In this document: piece by piece, positions 33,535 through 42,685 of the stretch
How the letters are laid out: each line of letters starts with the position of its first letter
Numbering within the stretch: the first letter of the stretch is position 1
Assembly (NCBI GenBank): GCA_031269465.1
Contig: JAISZB010000162.1
Location: 1-60,972 of the forward strand
Direction: 5' to 3'
DNA length: 60,972 nt
From: Clostridiales bacterium
GTDB lineage: Bacteria > Bacillota > Clostridia > Lachnospirales > WQUN01
Notes under the pieces: generated by a model
What the model was told of the DNA's origin: nothing
Database searches by the model: none
The model's input: the letters and a program-made list of their open reading frames with translations, nothing else
Position numbers and translations under genes: made by a program

Positions 33535-33599
33535 TATACCGCTTTTCATCAAATGTTTCTTTTTTGGAGCTTGACTATCCATTGAGCGGTGCGATTATG
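33535..33599 (+). repeat. Palindromic element, left half only
   Basis: TATACCGCTTTTCATC, CTTTTTTGGAGCTTGACTAT, CCATTGAGCGGTGCGATTA. It stops at the edge of the DUF3987 remnant, so the right half was lost in the rearrangement. Confidence 0.8.
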
Positions 33600-34550
33600 C
33601 GTAATAATAGCCGATTTCTATTGCGGCTGAAATTGTTTTTTTCAGACGCCGCCAATCGCCGGGCATTATCCGCCCAGTTGCCGACTGCATGCAGGATTCC
33701 AGCTATCCGCAATACTGAACCGCTCAATTTAGATCCAAAGCCTTTGACGCTGGAAAGATCTTCTCCCAGCCTATACTCAAGCTCTTCAAGAAAAAGAGTG
33801 AAAATTTTCTCCGCGCCATCCAATAATGTCAAAGTCAAAGGCTCCTTTCCTCTGCTTGATAAATTGTCGCCCAGCAGCTTATAGAGCAATTTTTCATACT
33901 GAGCCTTGCATTCTTCAGGTATCGCGCCGGGCCTGACATTTCTGCGGCCAACCTTGGATTCCGGCAGGCAAAATAAGAATCTTTGCATCAAGCCTCTTTG
34001 GACGAACTCCCTTTTTGCCGCCGCCTCCTCCAAAACACCATGCTGAATGGCTAAAAGCATTGCCAGGCAAGGCTTCTCTATGTACTCCGGATCTCTCCCC
34101 TTGCGATCCACTCTCACCAGATCGCCGCTGTGCCCTTTCAAAAGCAAGCTTATATTGACTCCCGACTTGGAATATCTTCCCGCCGCTATATCAAACACTT
34201 CGCTGCCCTCCGACGACAATATGGCCAAGCAGCCATTGTTTTCCTGCATTATCGACACCATTGACTCCGGCGTAGCGTCATTGACCAAAAAGCGCGGCAG
34301 CGCCTCCACTTTGAATTGCAGAAATTTATCAATGGCTTCATCAAGCGGGCCTTTATCCTACGCTTTTTTTCACTAAGCTGCAATTTCTCGACATCTCGCT
34401 CAAGGCCTTTTTGTACAAGCCTGCTTTTTCTCACAATAGGCGACATTCTTTTTTCCTGCTCGCGCAAAAATCGATAATTGGCTGAGTCATTAAAGCTATA
34501 AGGGCGGACTTGCGTTCTCCCGAGTCAGCTACAATGACGCTGTAAAGATT
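33600..34550 (-). pseudogene. DUF3987 (phage/plasmid primase-like) protein remnant
   Basis: Three frames in sequence read NLYSVIVADSGERKSALIAL MTQPIIDF, REQEKRMSPIVRKSR, then DEAIDKFLQF, VEALPRFLVNDATPESMVSI, GRYSKSGVNISLLLKGHSGD, RVDRKGRDPEYIEKPCLAML and GSVLRIAGILHAVGNW. This is the DUF3987 family, found in phage and plasmid replication modules. N- and C-terminal ends are missing and at least two frameshifts occur. The 3' side is fused to a half palindromic element. Confidence 0.75.
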
Positions 34551-34573
34551 AAGGGGTTAATATCATCCACCCC

Positions 34574-34602
34574 TTGAAACATGCAGCTAAATGATGTATA
34601 AT
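34574..34602 (+). promoter_or_regulatory. Consensus-like promoter of a short transcript
   Basis: TTGAAA (34574-34579), a 17-bp spacer, perfect TATAAT (34597-34602). A small hairpin (AAGGGGT / ACCCCTT, 34550-34576) overlaps the -35 side and might be an operator. Confidence 0.65.
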
Positions 34603-34608
34603 GATCTC

Positions 34609-34694
34609 AAATTCATATTTGCCAGCCTATTGCTGAAATAATGCAAAGGCAAAGCGAATCCAATAGCGTCCCCGCGCCTATTGGATTTTTTTTG
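34609..34694 (+). ncRNA. Candidate small RNA of about 85 nt
   Basis: The promoter at 34574-34602 is followed by only about 50 nt and then an intrinsic terminator: AATCCAATAG (34657-34666) pairs with CTATTGGATT (34678-34687), followed by nine T. No ORF with a ribosome binding site lies between, so the product is probably untranslated. Its 3' end faces the convergent 64-aa XRE gene (stop at 34704). Confidence 0.5.
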
Positions 34695-34703
34695 TTTGGA
34701 CAA

Positions 34704-34898
34704 CTACAAAAGCCTATCCGCCTCCACCCCCAAAGCCTTCGCTATTTTAAAGAGAGTCAGCCTTCTCACGTTTTTTCCGCGCGTCATCCTCCACATAGTC
34801 CTTTTAGATATTCCAGCCTTATCGCATGCTTGGGATTGATTCATTTGTTTCTTGACAAGAACAGCGTAAAGCTTATTACTATCTATACTGCTTTTCAT
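34704..34898 (-). CDS. 64-aa XRE/HTH regulator starting inside a repeat
   Basis: The frame reads MKSSIDSNKLYAVLVKKQMN, then KAGISKRTMWRMTRGKNVRR and FKIAKALGVEADRLL, a compact XRE-type helix-turn-helix of phage/plasmid type with nothing else. The only plausible ATG (34898) lies in the terminal segment of the palindromic element (ATGAAAAGCAGTATA), so the repeat supplies the start codon, the first five residues and the leader. Upstream, AAGACAG is a poor ribosome binding site. Expression may be weak or the original 5' end may have been replaced by the repeat. Confidence 0.6.
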   Translation of the reverse strand: MKSSIDSNKLYAVLVKKQMNQSQACDKAGISKRTMWRMTRGKNVRRLTLFKIAKALGVEADRLL

Positions 34899-35012
34899 AT
34901 AAAACTGTCTTTTTTTGCTGATTATACAGCGAGTGCAAAATGCCGATATCAATCTCACCACTCAATGGACAGTCAAGCTCCAAAAAAGGAACATTTGATG
35001 AAAAGCTGTATA
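34884..35012 (-). repeat. Palindromic element, full copy, GCTTTTCAT ends
   Basis: TATACTGCTTTTCATATAAA / TTTGATGAAAAGCTGTATA; left arm shortened to TTTTTTTGCTGATTATACAG. Overlaps the start of the XRE gene. Orientation -. Confidence 0.88.
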
Positions 35013-35372
35013 CCTTGACATCAATACACGAATCCATGCAGCGTCGCCTCCACTTTTTCACTATTCAGTATTGCGCAATTCAGTATTGCACAATTTTTAA
35101 TGCATATGAAGCGCAGTCTGCACCGACCTGCCTAGCACACCGCGATTATATGTTCTCCATGTCGGAAGTCCTTTCAGCGGGCTTGCCGAAACGCTGTACG
35201 GCGCATTCGGCGCGAAGAGCCGCTCTGAGTAGGCGAGATCCGCTGTTTACATAGACTATACGAAAATTTTACAATACGCCGGTGTTGGTTTTTACATATG
35301 AAGTTTATGCTTAACTTATTGGCGTGAAAACCCATGGAAAACCAAAATATTAAATTAGGGATAGGTGAAAAA
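35013..35372. other. Intergenic before phnD, with a 15-bp tandem repeat
   Basis: ATTCAGTATTGCGCA at 35063-35077 is repeated as ATTCAGTATTGCACA at 35078-35092. No gene recognised. An AT-rich stretch at 35245-35330 may hold the phnD promoter. Confidence 0.4.
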
Positions 35373-36483
35373 ATGCAAAAACATAGAGCCTTTAGGTACA
35401 CTGCGGCGCTTCTGATTGCGATCGTCCTCATGTCGGCGACGGTCGCCTGCAGCTCTGGCACGCCGCCGGCGACGTCACCCGCGCCCACTGCGGCGGACAC
35501 CTCGACGCCAACTCAAGCGAGCGCCCCGATGCCAACTCCGGCGGTCGAACAAAATAACAGTCCCATCACCGTGGTCTGGTATCCCAATGAATCGTCAAAC
35601 ACGCACCAGGAGGCGCGGAGGTCGGCAAGCTTATTGGACAGGCTACCGGCAGGACGGTCGAGCACAGGCTGACGACGGACTATACGATAGCCATTGAGGC
35701 AATCGCAAGCGGCTCCGCCGACATCGCAATGTCAATGGGCGCGGTCGGCTACATAGAGGCGAAAAATAAAAATCCAGAGATTGACGTTATGTTTGTCAAC
35801 TCCGATAAAAACAGCACTCTGGAGGAGGTTAATACTTTTCGTGGATTTGCGTAAACAGGGCGGACGCGGAGATGTATAAAAGCGGAGACACTTATTCCAT
35901 CAACGAAGTAAAGGGGAAGAGGATGTCGTTCGTGTCCAACAGTTCCACCTCGGGATTTAGGGTTCCCACATCCTCGATCACCGCGCATTTCGCGGACGAT
36001 AATCTGGACGAGGACAAGCTGGTTGAGGGCGGTTCCGGTCAATTCTTCAGCGAGGTGTACTTCGGGGACTCTCATCAGGGCTCCGCCATAAACCTTGTCA
36101 ACGGCAACGTCGATGTCGCGGCATTTTGCGACACCGAGCTCGCGCCCTATATCGCGCTGAAGGAGGGCGTTTAAAATACGGTCGGCGCCGTTTATGAGGT
36201 CACGGCGGAAGCCAACGCCCCGTTTGACGTTCACGCGGGGAAAGAATTTGTCGTCATCGCCGTCACTCCAGTCTTTAACGGGCCGAACGCGTACAACCTG
36301 AAAAATTAAAGCCCCGCCGAAATACAGGCGATCAAGGAGCTGTTTACCTCGGAGGAGGTTGCAAACAACGAACTGCTCTTTTACGACGCAGACGTCGAGG
36401 GCGCTTTCGGTCTGTTTAAAAAGTCATCCAGCTACGGGTACGTTCTGACCGAGGATTCGTGGTACGACCCATACCGCTACTAA
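35373..36483 (+). pseudogene. phnD: Phosphonate/phosphate-type ABC substrate-binding lipoprotein, broken
   Basis: ATG 35373 (AGGTGA upstream) opens a lipoprotein signal (SATVACSS) and a Thr/Pro-rich linker, then ITVVWYPNESSNTHQEAR. Homology continues in a second frame (VGKLIGQATGRTVEHRLTTD, GSADIAMSMGAVGYIEA) and a third (EMYKSGDTYSINEVKGKRMS, SNSSTSGFRVPTSSITAHF). There are then in-frame stops at 36172-36174 and 36307-36309 before the end at 36483 (EDSWYDPYRY). At least two frameshifts and two nonsense codons. The gene heads a phnD-phnC-phnE operon. Confidence 0.82.
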
Positions 36484-36503
36484 AAGGAACGGTGCGTGAG
36501 CGC

Positions 36504-37292
36504 ATGCCTATCTTGGAATTTCAAAATGTCAGCAAGGTGTACAATAAGGTGTACAAAAAGGTGACGAGGGCGCTGACAGACGTCTCTTTCACCGTCGAGG
36601 ACGGAGAATTCGTATCCGTCATCAGATCCTCAGGCTCCGGCAAGTCAACGATTCTGAGTTGCTTCAACAGGCTTGTTGACGCAACTCAGGGAGTGCTCAT
36701 CTTTGACGGCCACGACGTCAACTGCGCCGGCAAAAAAGAGCTCAGGCAAATCCGCAAAAAGACAGGCATGATCTTTCAGCACTACAATCTTGTGGACAGA
36801 CTCAGCGTAATTGAAAACGTACTGCACGGACGGCTCGGCTATAAATCCGCAATCAGCGGCGCGGCAGGACATTACACTGAGCGGGAAAAAGAAAATGCCT
36901 TTCAAATCTTAGAAAAGCTCGGTCTGACGGAGCAGTCATATAAACGCTGCGACGAATTGTCCGGAGGACAAAAGCAGCGCGTGGGGATCGCCCGGTCTAT
37001 AATGCAGAAGCCGAAGCTCATACTGTGCGACGAGCCCATAGTGCCTCTCGACCCCGGTTCCTCAAAGGTCATTAAGGATCATTTGAGCGGCATCAACAAA
37101 ACAATGAAAATCACCTGCATTTTTAATCTGCACCAGGTGGACGTCGAGATGAAATACTCGCGGCGGATAATCGGCGCAGCCATGGGGCGAATCGTCTATG
37201 ACGGGCCGCCGGAGCGGCTGACAAAGGAAAAAATCCACGAAATTTATCAGTCGAACGAAGGTGAGCTGATAACAGATGTCAGGCGAGTATAA
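36504..37292 (+). CDS. phnC: Phosphonate-type ABC transporter ATPase
   Basis: 262 aa from ATG 36504; a GTG at 36492 directly behind AAGGAACG is an alternative. Family features: Walker A IRSSGSGKST, Q-loop MIFQHYNLVDRL, signature LSGGQKQRVGIARSIMQ, Walker B LILCDEP, D-loop LDP and H-loop NLHQVDVE. PhnC energises import of phosphonates or phosphite. The frame is uninterrupted, but several conserved positions are odd: the usual Gly at the start of Walker A is Arg, and the residues after DEP are IVP where family members have VAS or similar. With both partners broken, it is probably decaying too. Confidence 0.8.
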   Translation: MPILEFQNVSKVYNKVYKKVTRALTDVSFTVEDGEFVSVIRSSGSGKSTILSCFNRLVDATQGVLIFDGHDVNCAGKKELRQIRKKTGMIFQHYNLVDRLSVIENVLHGRLGYKSAISGAAGHYTEREKENAFQILEKLGLTEQSYKRCDELSGGQKQRVGIARSIMQKPKLILCDEPIVPLDPGSSKVIKDHLSGINKTMKITCIFNLHQVDVEMKYSRRIIGAAMGRIVYDGPPERLTKEKIHEIYQSNEGELITDVRRV

Positions 37293-37810
37293 GGAAAAAG
37301 CCCTGATACCTGTCAATCAAGCCTCTGTATTCGTTAAAAGAAAATTGACGTTTACTCTTATCTTTCTCGGCGTGCTCGCCCTTTTTTCGCTCTCCGCCGC
37401 CGCGACAGACTACGACTTTGCCGGCGGTTTTGAGTCGATGCCAAAGGCCGCCGTGTGGATGGCGGAGAATTTTATACCCATTGAAAAGGCGTGGCCTAGA
37501 CTTCCGAATATTCTCACAAAGCTGGCCGAGACCGCGCTTGTATCGGTCGCCGTCACCGTTTGCGGTGCCATATGCGCGTTCTTTCTTCAGCTTGCTCGGC
37601 ACAAAGACCACGAGGGTCAACCCATGGCTTGCGCGGGCGGTCAGAATTATCGCCGCGTCTTTCAGGAACGTGCCCGATGTGGTCTGGGCAATGCTTCTGC
37701 TGTTTTCTTTAGGGCAAAATATTCTCATGGGCTTCTTCGTCCTGTTCTTCGCGACATTCGGAATGTTGACCCGGACGTTTATAGAAACCATAGATGAGGT
37801 CATGTGGCGG
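37276..37810 (+). pseudogene. phnE: Phosphonate-type ABC permease, frameshifted and truncated
   Basis: ATG 37276 overlaps phnC by 17 bp. The first frame reads VFVKRKLTFTLIFLGVLALF to VAVTVCGAICAFFLQL. After a shift near 37585 the second frame gives NPWLARAVRIIAASFRNVPD, WAMLLLFSLGQNILMGFFVL and MLTRTFIETIDEV. It ends abruptly at about 37798, so the last two membrane helices and the second half of the permease are missing. Confidence 0.8.
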
Positions 37811-37888
37811 AATGCCACTAAACCCGCATGAATACAGAGTTTTAATCTTCTTTTACTCTGCTATCTGCGAAACTAGGGCTGGTACTTG

Positions 37889-38014
37889 AAAACTAAGGGT
37901 CTTTAAACTTAAGCGGGGTTAACTCTGCGTCCATTTCATTATAAGTGGATTTCATGAGATTTATTTTACATTATTTAACATTTTACCCGGTAAAGTTTAA
38001 AGACCCAAAACTAA
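37889..38014. mobile_element. 110-bp MITE with 14-bp terminal inverted repeats and 8-bp target duplication
   Basis: GGGTCTTTAAACTT (37897-37910) is perfectly complementary to AAGTTTAAAGACCC (37993-38006). The element is flanked by identical 8-bp repeats AAAACTAA (37889-37896 and 38007-38014), the signature of transposition. It contains no ORF. Termini starting GG(G/C)TCTTT and 8-bp duplications are characteristic of the ISL3 family, so a non-autonomous ISL3-type derivative is the best guess. Confidence 0.82.
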
Positions 38015-38216
38015 TAACCTCTGCGCTATGCGAAGAAGAATGAAGAGATTAGCAACGTTTAGTTGGTTTAGATAAACGAAAGAGAATAGAAAATACGAAT
38101 AACGCATTATGAAACCAAATCTAAACTTCATCAGTTTTTGAACACACTTCCTTAGCATGCTCTTGTTACTCGGGTTCCAAATGAGCAAGCCTTGCCGAAT
38201 AATCATACGAGGGGGA

Positions 38217-38400
38217 TTGAATATAAACATTGAGCATTTAGGAAAAGACGATTACATGTCCATCACGGAATTTGCCAAGCTGGTAGGCATCTCACCATCC
38301 AGGCTGCGGAACTACGACCGGAAGGGCCTGTTCTCCCCCGCCGCCCGGGTCGAGGGCCGTGAGAACCGGTACCGCTGGAATTTACCTGTTCGGCGAGATC
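38217..38400 (+). pseudogene. MerR-family regulator, N-terminal stub
   Basis: From TTG 38217 or ATG 38256 the frame reads MSITEFAKLVGISPSRLRNY, then DRKGLFSPAARVEGRENRYR, the MerR DNA-binding domain with its wing. The next expected helix is lost at about 38385, where unrelated GC-rich sequence begins. Only the DNA-binding half remains. Confidence 0.65.
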
Positions 38401-38930
38401 CGCGTCGCCGACCGGAGCAATGCCTTTTGCAAGTGTCTGCCTCTGTCAAGGCGACGCGCCGCTCGCTGTCGCCTTTCCCGCGCCGACGCCTCCAAAGCTC
38501 GCATTGAATGAAGCCTTTAGGCCTAAAAGCCAGAAGGCTTTTTTGCGCTCTTTCTCGTGTCTGCTACATCTGCGCAACAATCGTCTTTAATTTAGATTTA
38601 CATAATCCATTTTTTGAGACTCTGTTGCTTTATGATTGCCTATGATCCATATTTTTGCAAGTTCTTCAGTTTGTTACTATGGTTCCTGTTTTGAACCCTA
38701 AATATCGTTTGGGTAATTTGCGGCTTGAAGAATCATCTATTCGAAGCCTTTAAATGCTCTATCAGGAGCGCTAAAAAAGCGCTGTACTAATAATTGATTT
38801 TGTTCAATCTAGCAACGAAATTTTGCATAGTTTGTTTTCTTAAGAAACAGGATATGTATATGCATTTTAATGTGGAGTCCAATAATCTATAATGGGATTG
38901 TGCAATATAACCAAGAAGGGAGCAAAGATA
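38401..38930. other. Intergenic before the sugar ABC operon
   Basis: A hairpin AAGCCT...AGGCTTTTTT at about 38513-38544 may be the terminator of the MerR gene. No further gene recognised. Confidence 0.35.
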
Positions 38931-40281
38931 ATGAAAAAAATCTTAATCCGCATGTTGGCCTTGTTCATGGCGCTTGGCATCGCTTTGGCCGGATGCGCCC
39001 AATCCCCTCCCGCCTCCGCCACAGAGCCGCTGGCGACAGAAGCGCAGACGCCAGAGCAGACGCAACCTGAGCCGACCGCAGAGAAAACCACATTGACCGC
39101 AATGTTTTTGGGAAGCTCGCAGGATCAGCCGGTTGTTGACATCATCAAGTCCCAGACCGACAAGTTCAACAGCGGCAACGCCTATAACGCAGAGTTTGTT
39201 TTTGAGATATACGAGAACGAGCAGTACAAGACAAAGCTCACGACGGTTATGGCATCCAACTCCGCCCCGGATGTTTTCTTCACATGGAGCGCTGGGTATC
39301 TCCAGCCTTTCGTGGAGGGCGACAAGGTGCATGAGGTTGGTCAACTTCTGGATGCTGATCATGAATGGAAAGGGCGCTTCAACGATGGAGTGTTCGGCCC
39401 GGTCACATACAGCGGCGGCGTGTACGCCGTGCCGCATGGGCAGACTTTGGCTGTCATGTTCTACAACACAAGGCTGTTCTCTGAAAACGGCGTGCCAGTT
39501 CCGAAATCCTTTGACGAGCTTAAGGCGGCGTGCGAGACCTTTCTTGCAGCCGGCGTCACCCCCATCTCAGTGACTGTCAAGGACGCATGGATCGCTGGGC
39601 AATTCCTTCAGCAGTTGGTGAATGGAGTGGGGGGAATCAGCCTCTTCAACGGAACGGTTGACGGGAGCCTCCGCTGGGATGACCCAAGATATATCGCAGC
39701 CGGCGAGAACCTCTTGGAGCTGGTCAACCTTGGGGCTTTTCCGGATGGGTACCTCGGCATGACCAATGATGAGGGTCGGGACGTGTTCGCCCAGGAAAAA
39801 GCGGCGATGTACTACATGGACTCCTGGGACATGGGGATGCTGTCGGGCGAAGATGCGCCAGTGTCCGCCAACATCGGCGTTTTCAACATTCCGGCGGATG
39901 ATCCCGCCGCAGGAAACGTAGCCATCGGAGACGTTGACCAATGCCTTGCCATAAGCGCAAACTGCAAGAGCATTGACGCAGCGGCCGCGTACATAAAGCT
40001 GTTCTCCGAAATTGAGGCGCAAGAGGCATACGCATACAGCGCCGACTACCTGATTTCCACCAAGACAAAGCTTGACGAGGGCAGGCTGACGCCGTTGTTC
40101 GTCAAGCATCAACAACCTGTCCAAGGAGCTGACAGGCGTTACTCCGTGGCTTGATCGCGTCTTTGGGGCGGGAGAGGGCGTTGAATTCAACAATGCCGCC
40201 CAGGCGATCATCGCGGGCAGGGATTCCGCTGAGAAGATGGCCGAGCTGCAGCTTTTCGCGGAGGACAACGCTCTGAGGTGA
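38931..40281 (+). pseudogene. Sugar ABC transporter substrate-binding lipoprotein, 3' frameshift
   Basis: ATG 38931 after AAGGGAG. Lipobox LAGCAQ, a Thr/Glu/Pro linker, then an extracellular solute-binding family 1 domain (TDKFNSGNAYNAEFVFEIYE, APDVFFTWSAGYLQPFVEGD, EKAAMYYMDSWDMGML). At about 40105 the frame shifts: the old frame stops at 40154, while the true C-terminus (INNLSKELTGVTPWLDRVFG, FAEDNALR) runs to TGA 40279-40281. A shortened protein of 407 aa with a wrong tail of about 15 residues could still be made. Homology suggests uptake of oligosaccharides. First gene of a three-gene operon. Confidence 0.8.
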
Positions 40282-40341
40282 AAGCCATAAACAGCGGGGG
40301 GAGGGGAAACCCGTCCCGCCCTCCGGAATGGGGCATGCTGG

Positions 40342-41208
40342 ATGGAGAGGCTGTTAAGATCCAAGAAATACATTGCGCTGTTCGTGGCGCCTGCGTTTCT
40401 GCTGTTCGCGGCGTTCGGGCTTGCGCCAATCGCGTACAACACCGTGCTTAGCCTGTATCGCACGGACTTGATGAGCGCTCCTGTTTTCGTCGGGTTGCGC
40501 AACTATTCCAACCTCTTCAGGGATTCCATTTTCAGGCAGGCGCTTGGAAACAACCTGAAAATGGTCATAGGGTCGTTTTTGGCGCATATGCCGGGGAGCA
40601 TCCTGTTCACCGACATAAAAGGAATGAAGCTGTTCCAGTCCGCGTTCTTCCTGCCTTGCGTGGTGTGAGGCGCAGCAGTTGGCCTCACATGGAAATTCAT
40701 CTACAACACTGAATTCGGGATGATCAACAGCGTTATCAGGGCTCTCCAAATGCCGGGGCTGGCGCGGCAATGGCTCTCGGACGAGGACACCGTGATATTC
40801 GCCATAATCTTTGCAGTGATGTGGCAGTATGTCGGATACCACATGATAATCCAGCTTGCCGCCATGCGAAACATCCCCCGGTCGCTCTTTGAGGGTGCGG
40901 AAATGGATGGAGCCGGAGCATGGCAGAGGTTCAAGTCAATCACGCTACCATTGATAAAGCCGGCGCTGGAGACCGACGCAGTGCTTATAATCACGGGATC
41001 CCTGAAGTACTTCGACTTGGTTTTCGCCATGACGGGAGGCGGGCCTAGCCATGCAAGCGAGGTTCTGTCCACCTACATGTACTATCAGGGCTTTCGCACC
41101 ATGAAATACGGCTATGCCAGCGCGATAGGCAATCTTCTGCTGATTCTGTGCATTGCGGCGATAGCCCTCTGCAACCTGGCGTTTAAGTCGGAGAAATATG
41201 AATTCTAG
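40342..41208 (+). pseudogene. Sugar ABC permease 1 (MalF/UgpA-like), one in-frame TGA
   Basis: 288 codons from ATG 40342 encode a six-helix permease (YIALFVAPAFLLFAAFGLAP, IIFAVMWQYVGYHMIIQLAA) with the EAA loop RSLFEGAEMDGAGAWQRF that docks on the ATPase. A single TGA at 40666-40668 interrupts SAFFLPCVV-GAAVGLTWKF without changing frame. Since TGA is used as a genuine stop by other genes here, recoding is unlikely and a point mutation is inferred. Confidence 0.82.
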
Positions 41209-41220
41209 AGGGAGACGGCC

Positions 41221-41979
41221 ATGATGGCAAGAAAACGCACTCTGCATCGCGTTCCCCAATACATAGCCCTTGTTTTTTTCCTGCTGCTGTTCTTGTACCC
41301 GATAGTGTGGCTTGTCATCAACTCTTTCAAAACGAAAGCGGAGCTTTTCGCCTCTCCTTGGACATTGCCCTCATCGCTTGAATGGGACAATTACAGGCGG
41401 GCGGTGGTTGACGGCAACATAGGGCGATATTTTGTGAATTCATCCATTGTGGCGTTTGCCGTGGTGACTTGCGCCACTTTGCTTTCGGCAATGGCCGCCT
41501 ATGGCTTGACCAGGCTGAAATGGAAGCTCTCAAAGCTTGTCCTGTCAATCTTTCTGCTTGGGATGATGATTCCCGCGCATGCGACGATAGTTCCGCTCTT
41601 CTCGATTTTCAGCGTTATTGGAATAAACAACACATACTTGGCGGTGATAGTGCCGCATGTGGTGTTCGCCATGCCGATAGCGATTTGCGTCCTTTCGGGA
41701 TTCCTATCCACTATTCCGAGGGAGCTTGAGGAGGCGGCGGTAATAGACGGCTGCACAATCCCCAAGGCGTTCTTTGGCGTCATCTGCCCCATTTCCGCGC
41801 CATCCCTCGTGACAGTCGCGGTCATCACCTTCATAACCGCTTGGAATGACTTGGTTTTCCCCCAGATATTCCTGTCGGATCCCAACATCACGACGCTGCC
41901 TGTCGGCTTGACCGCTTTCAAGGGGAGATACTCCACTGACTACACCGGAATGATTATATTTTATATTTTACGTATTTGA
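41221..41979 (+). pseudogene. Sugar ABC permease 2 (MalG/UgpE-like), truncated 3' end
   Basis: ATG 41221 after GAGGGAGA. Six-helix permease with EAA loop RELEEAAVIDGCTIPKAFF and the late motif GRYSTDYTGMI. The sequence departs from the family at about 41958, where the last helix should follow, and stops with IFYILRI. The DNA junction there marks a deletion or insertion boundary. The operon has no ATPase, as expected for systems that share a common MsmK-like ATPase. Confidence 0.8.
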
Positions 41980-41980
41980 T

Positions 41981-41994
41981 TGCAAGCGTTTACA
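41981..41994. promoter_or_regulatory. Candidate cre (CcpA) site
   Basis: TGCAAGCGTTTACA matches the catabolite-responsive element consensus at 13 of 14 positions. It lies between the broken permease and a remnant of a secreted carbohydrate-related protein. Confidence 0.45.
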
Positions 41995-42068
41995 TACGGT
42001 TTTCGAACCTTACGTGTTTTGCGAGATGAGATGTGAAAGCTTCAAAAATGGTTCTCGCATGTAAACAC

Positions 42069-42240
42069 GCGTACTAGCGCTTATATTGGCCGTCCTCGCC
42101 GCGCTCTCGTTTGCCGCGCAGTCGGCGTCCGCTGTGGTCTCGCCACCCGCCCGGGACGGCAAGTCGATTGACGTGCCGCTGTCGTGGTACGATAAAGGCG
42201 CGTACAGGCTGTACATCTCAACGCCACGCCTCTCACTCCT
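42069..42240 (+). pseudogene. N-terminal stub of a secreted protein
   Basis: The frame gives a signal peptide (LAVLAALSFAAQSASAVVSP) and DGKSIDVPLSWYDKGAYRLY. It lacks a start codon (ATGTAA occurs where one would be expected) and is cut at about 42240. Position after a sugar ABC operon suggests a glycosidase or binding protein. Confidence 0.4.
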
Positions 42241-42246
42241 GATAAC

Positions 42247-42275
42247 ATTTGAGGCGGGAGTCTCCTGCGCCAAAT
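42247..42275. repeat. 29-bp imperfect palindrome, copy 1
   Basis: Identical 29-bp segment occurs at 48971-48999. It starts ATTTGAGGCGGGAG and ends CTCCTGCGCCAAAT. Resembles the hairpin ends of IS200/IS605-type elements. Confidence 0.6.
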
Positions 42276-42294
42276 GATGAATAGCGTCTCACTT

Positions 42295-42322
42295 AAGCGC
42301 CCTTTGCAAAAGGGCGCTTTTT
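42295..42322 (+). terminator. Intrinsic terminator
   Basis: 10-bp stem AAGCGCCCTT / AAGGGCGCTT, short loop TGCAA, TTTTT. Closes the broken sugar operon. Confidence 0.8.
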
Positions 42323-42521
42323 CGCGCGCGGCGGCCTTGGCGGCGGAAAACGCCGCTCCAAAGGCGTCCGCCTCGAATCGGACGGCGCCGAAGAGTGGAC
42401 TTGGCAATGCGCAAGCCGCATACTGCGCATAGCGGACTGGATGCGCACTGGATGAGTCGGCTTGCTGAGTCTACAGCTGCCGCATGAGCGTCAAAAATTG
42501 AAGAGCCGGGGAGAGGGCATT

Positions 42522-42582
42522 TATACCGATTTGAAGTCACATGCACCTATTAAAGTAGGCACTTTCAATGCAAATCAGTATA
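42522..42582. repeat. Palindromic element, 61-bp miniature form
   Basis: TATACCGATTTGAAGTC end, CCTATTAAAGTAGG hairpin, TTTCAATGCAAATCAGTATA end. Confidence 0.75.
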
Positions 42583-42685
42583 GTAGCATAAAGGGATTTT
42601 GGGAAGCCAAGCCTCAACTCTGGTCAAGCGAGGGAGAAATAGAGGCAGGCAAGCCTCAAATACTCAAATATGCTGTTTGGGAGCC

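Noticed and set aside
40666-40668. TGA as sense codon (alternative code or selenocysteine)
   Set aside because: Other intact genes end in TGA, and no SECIS-like structure is obvious; a nonsense mutation in a decaying operon is simpler.
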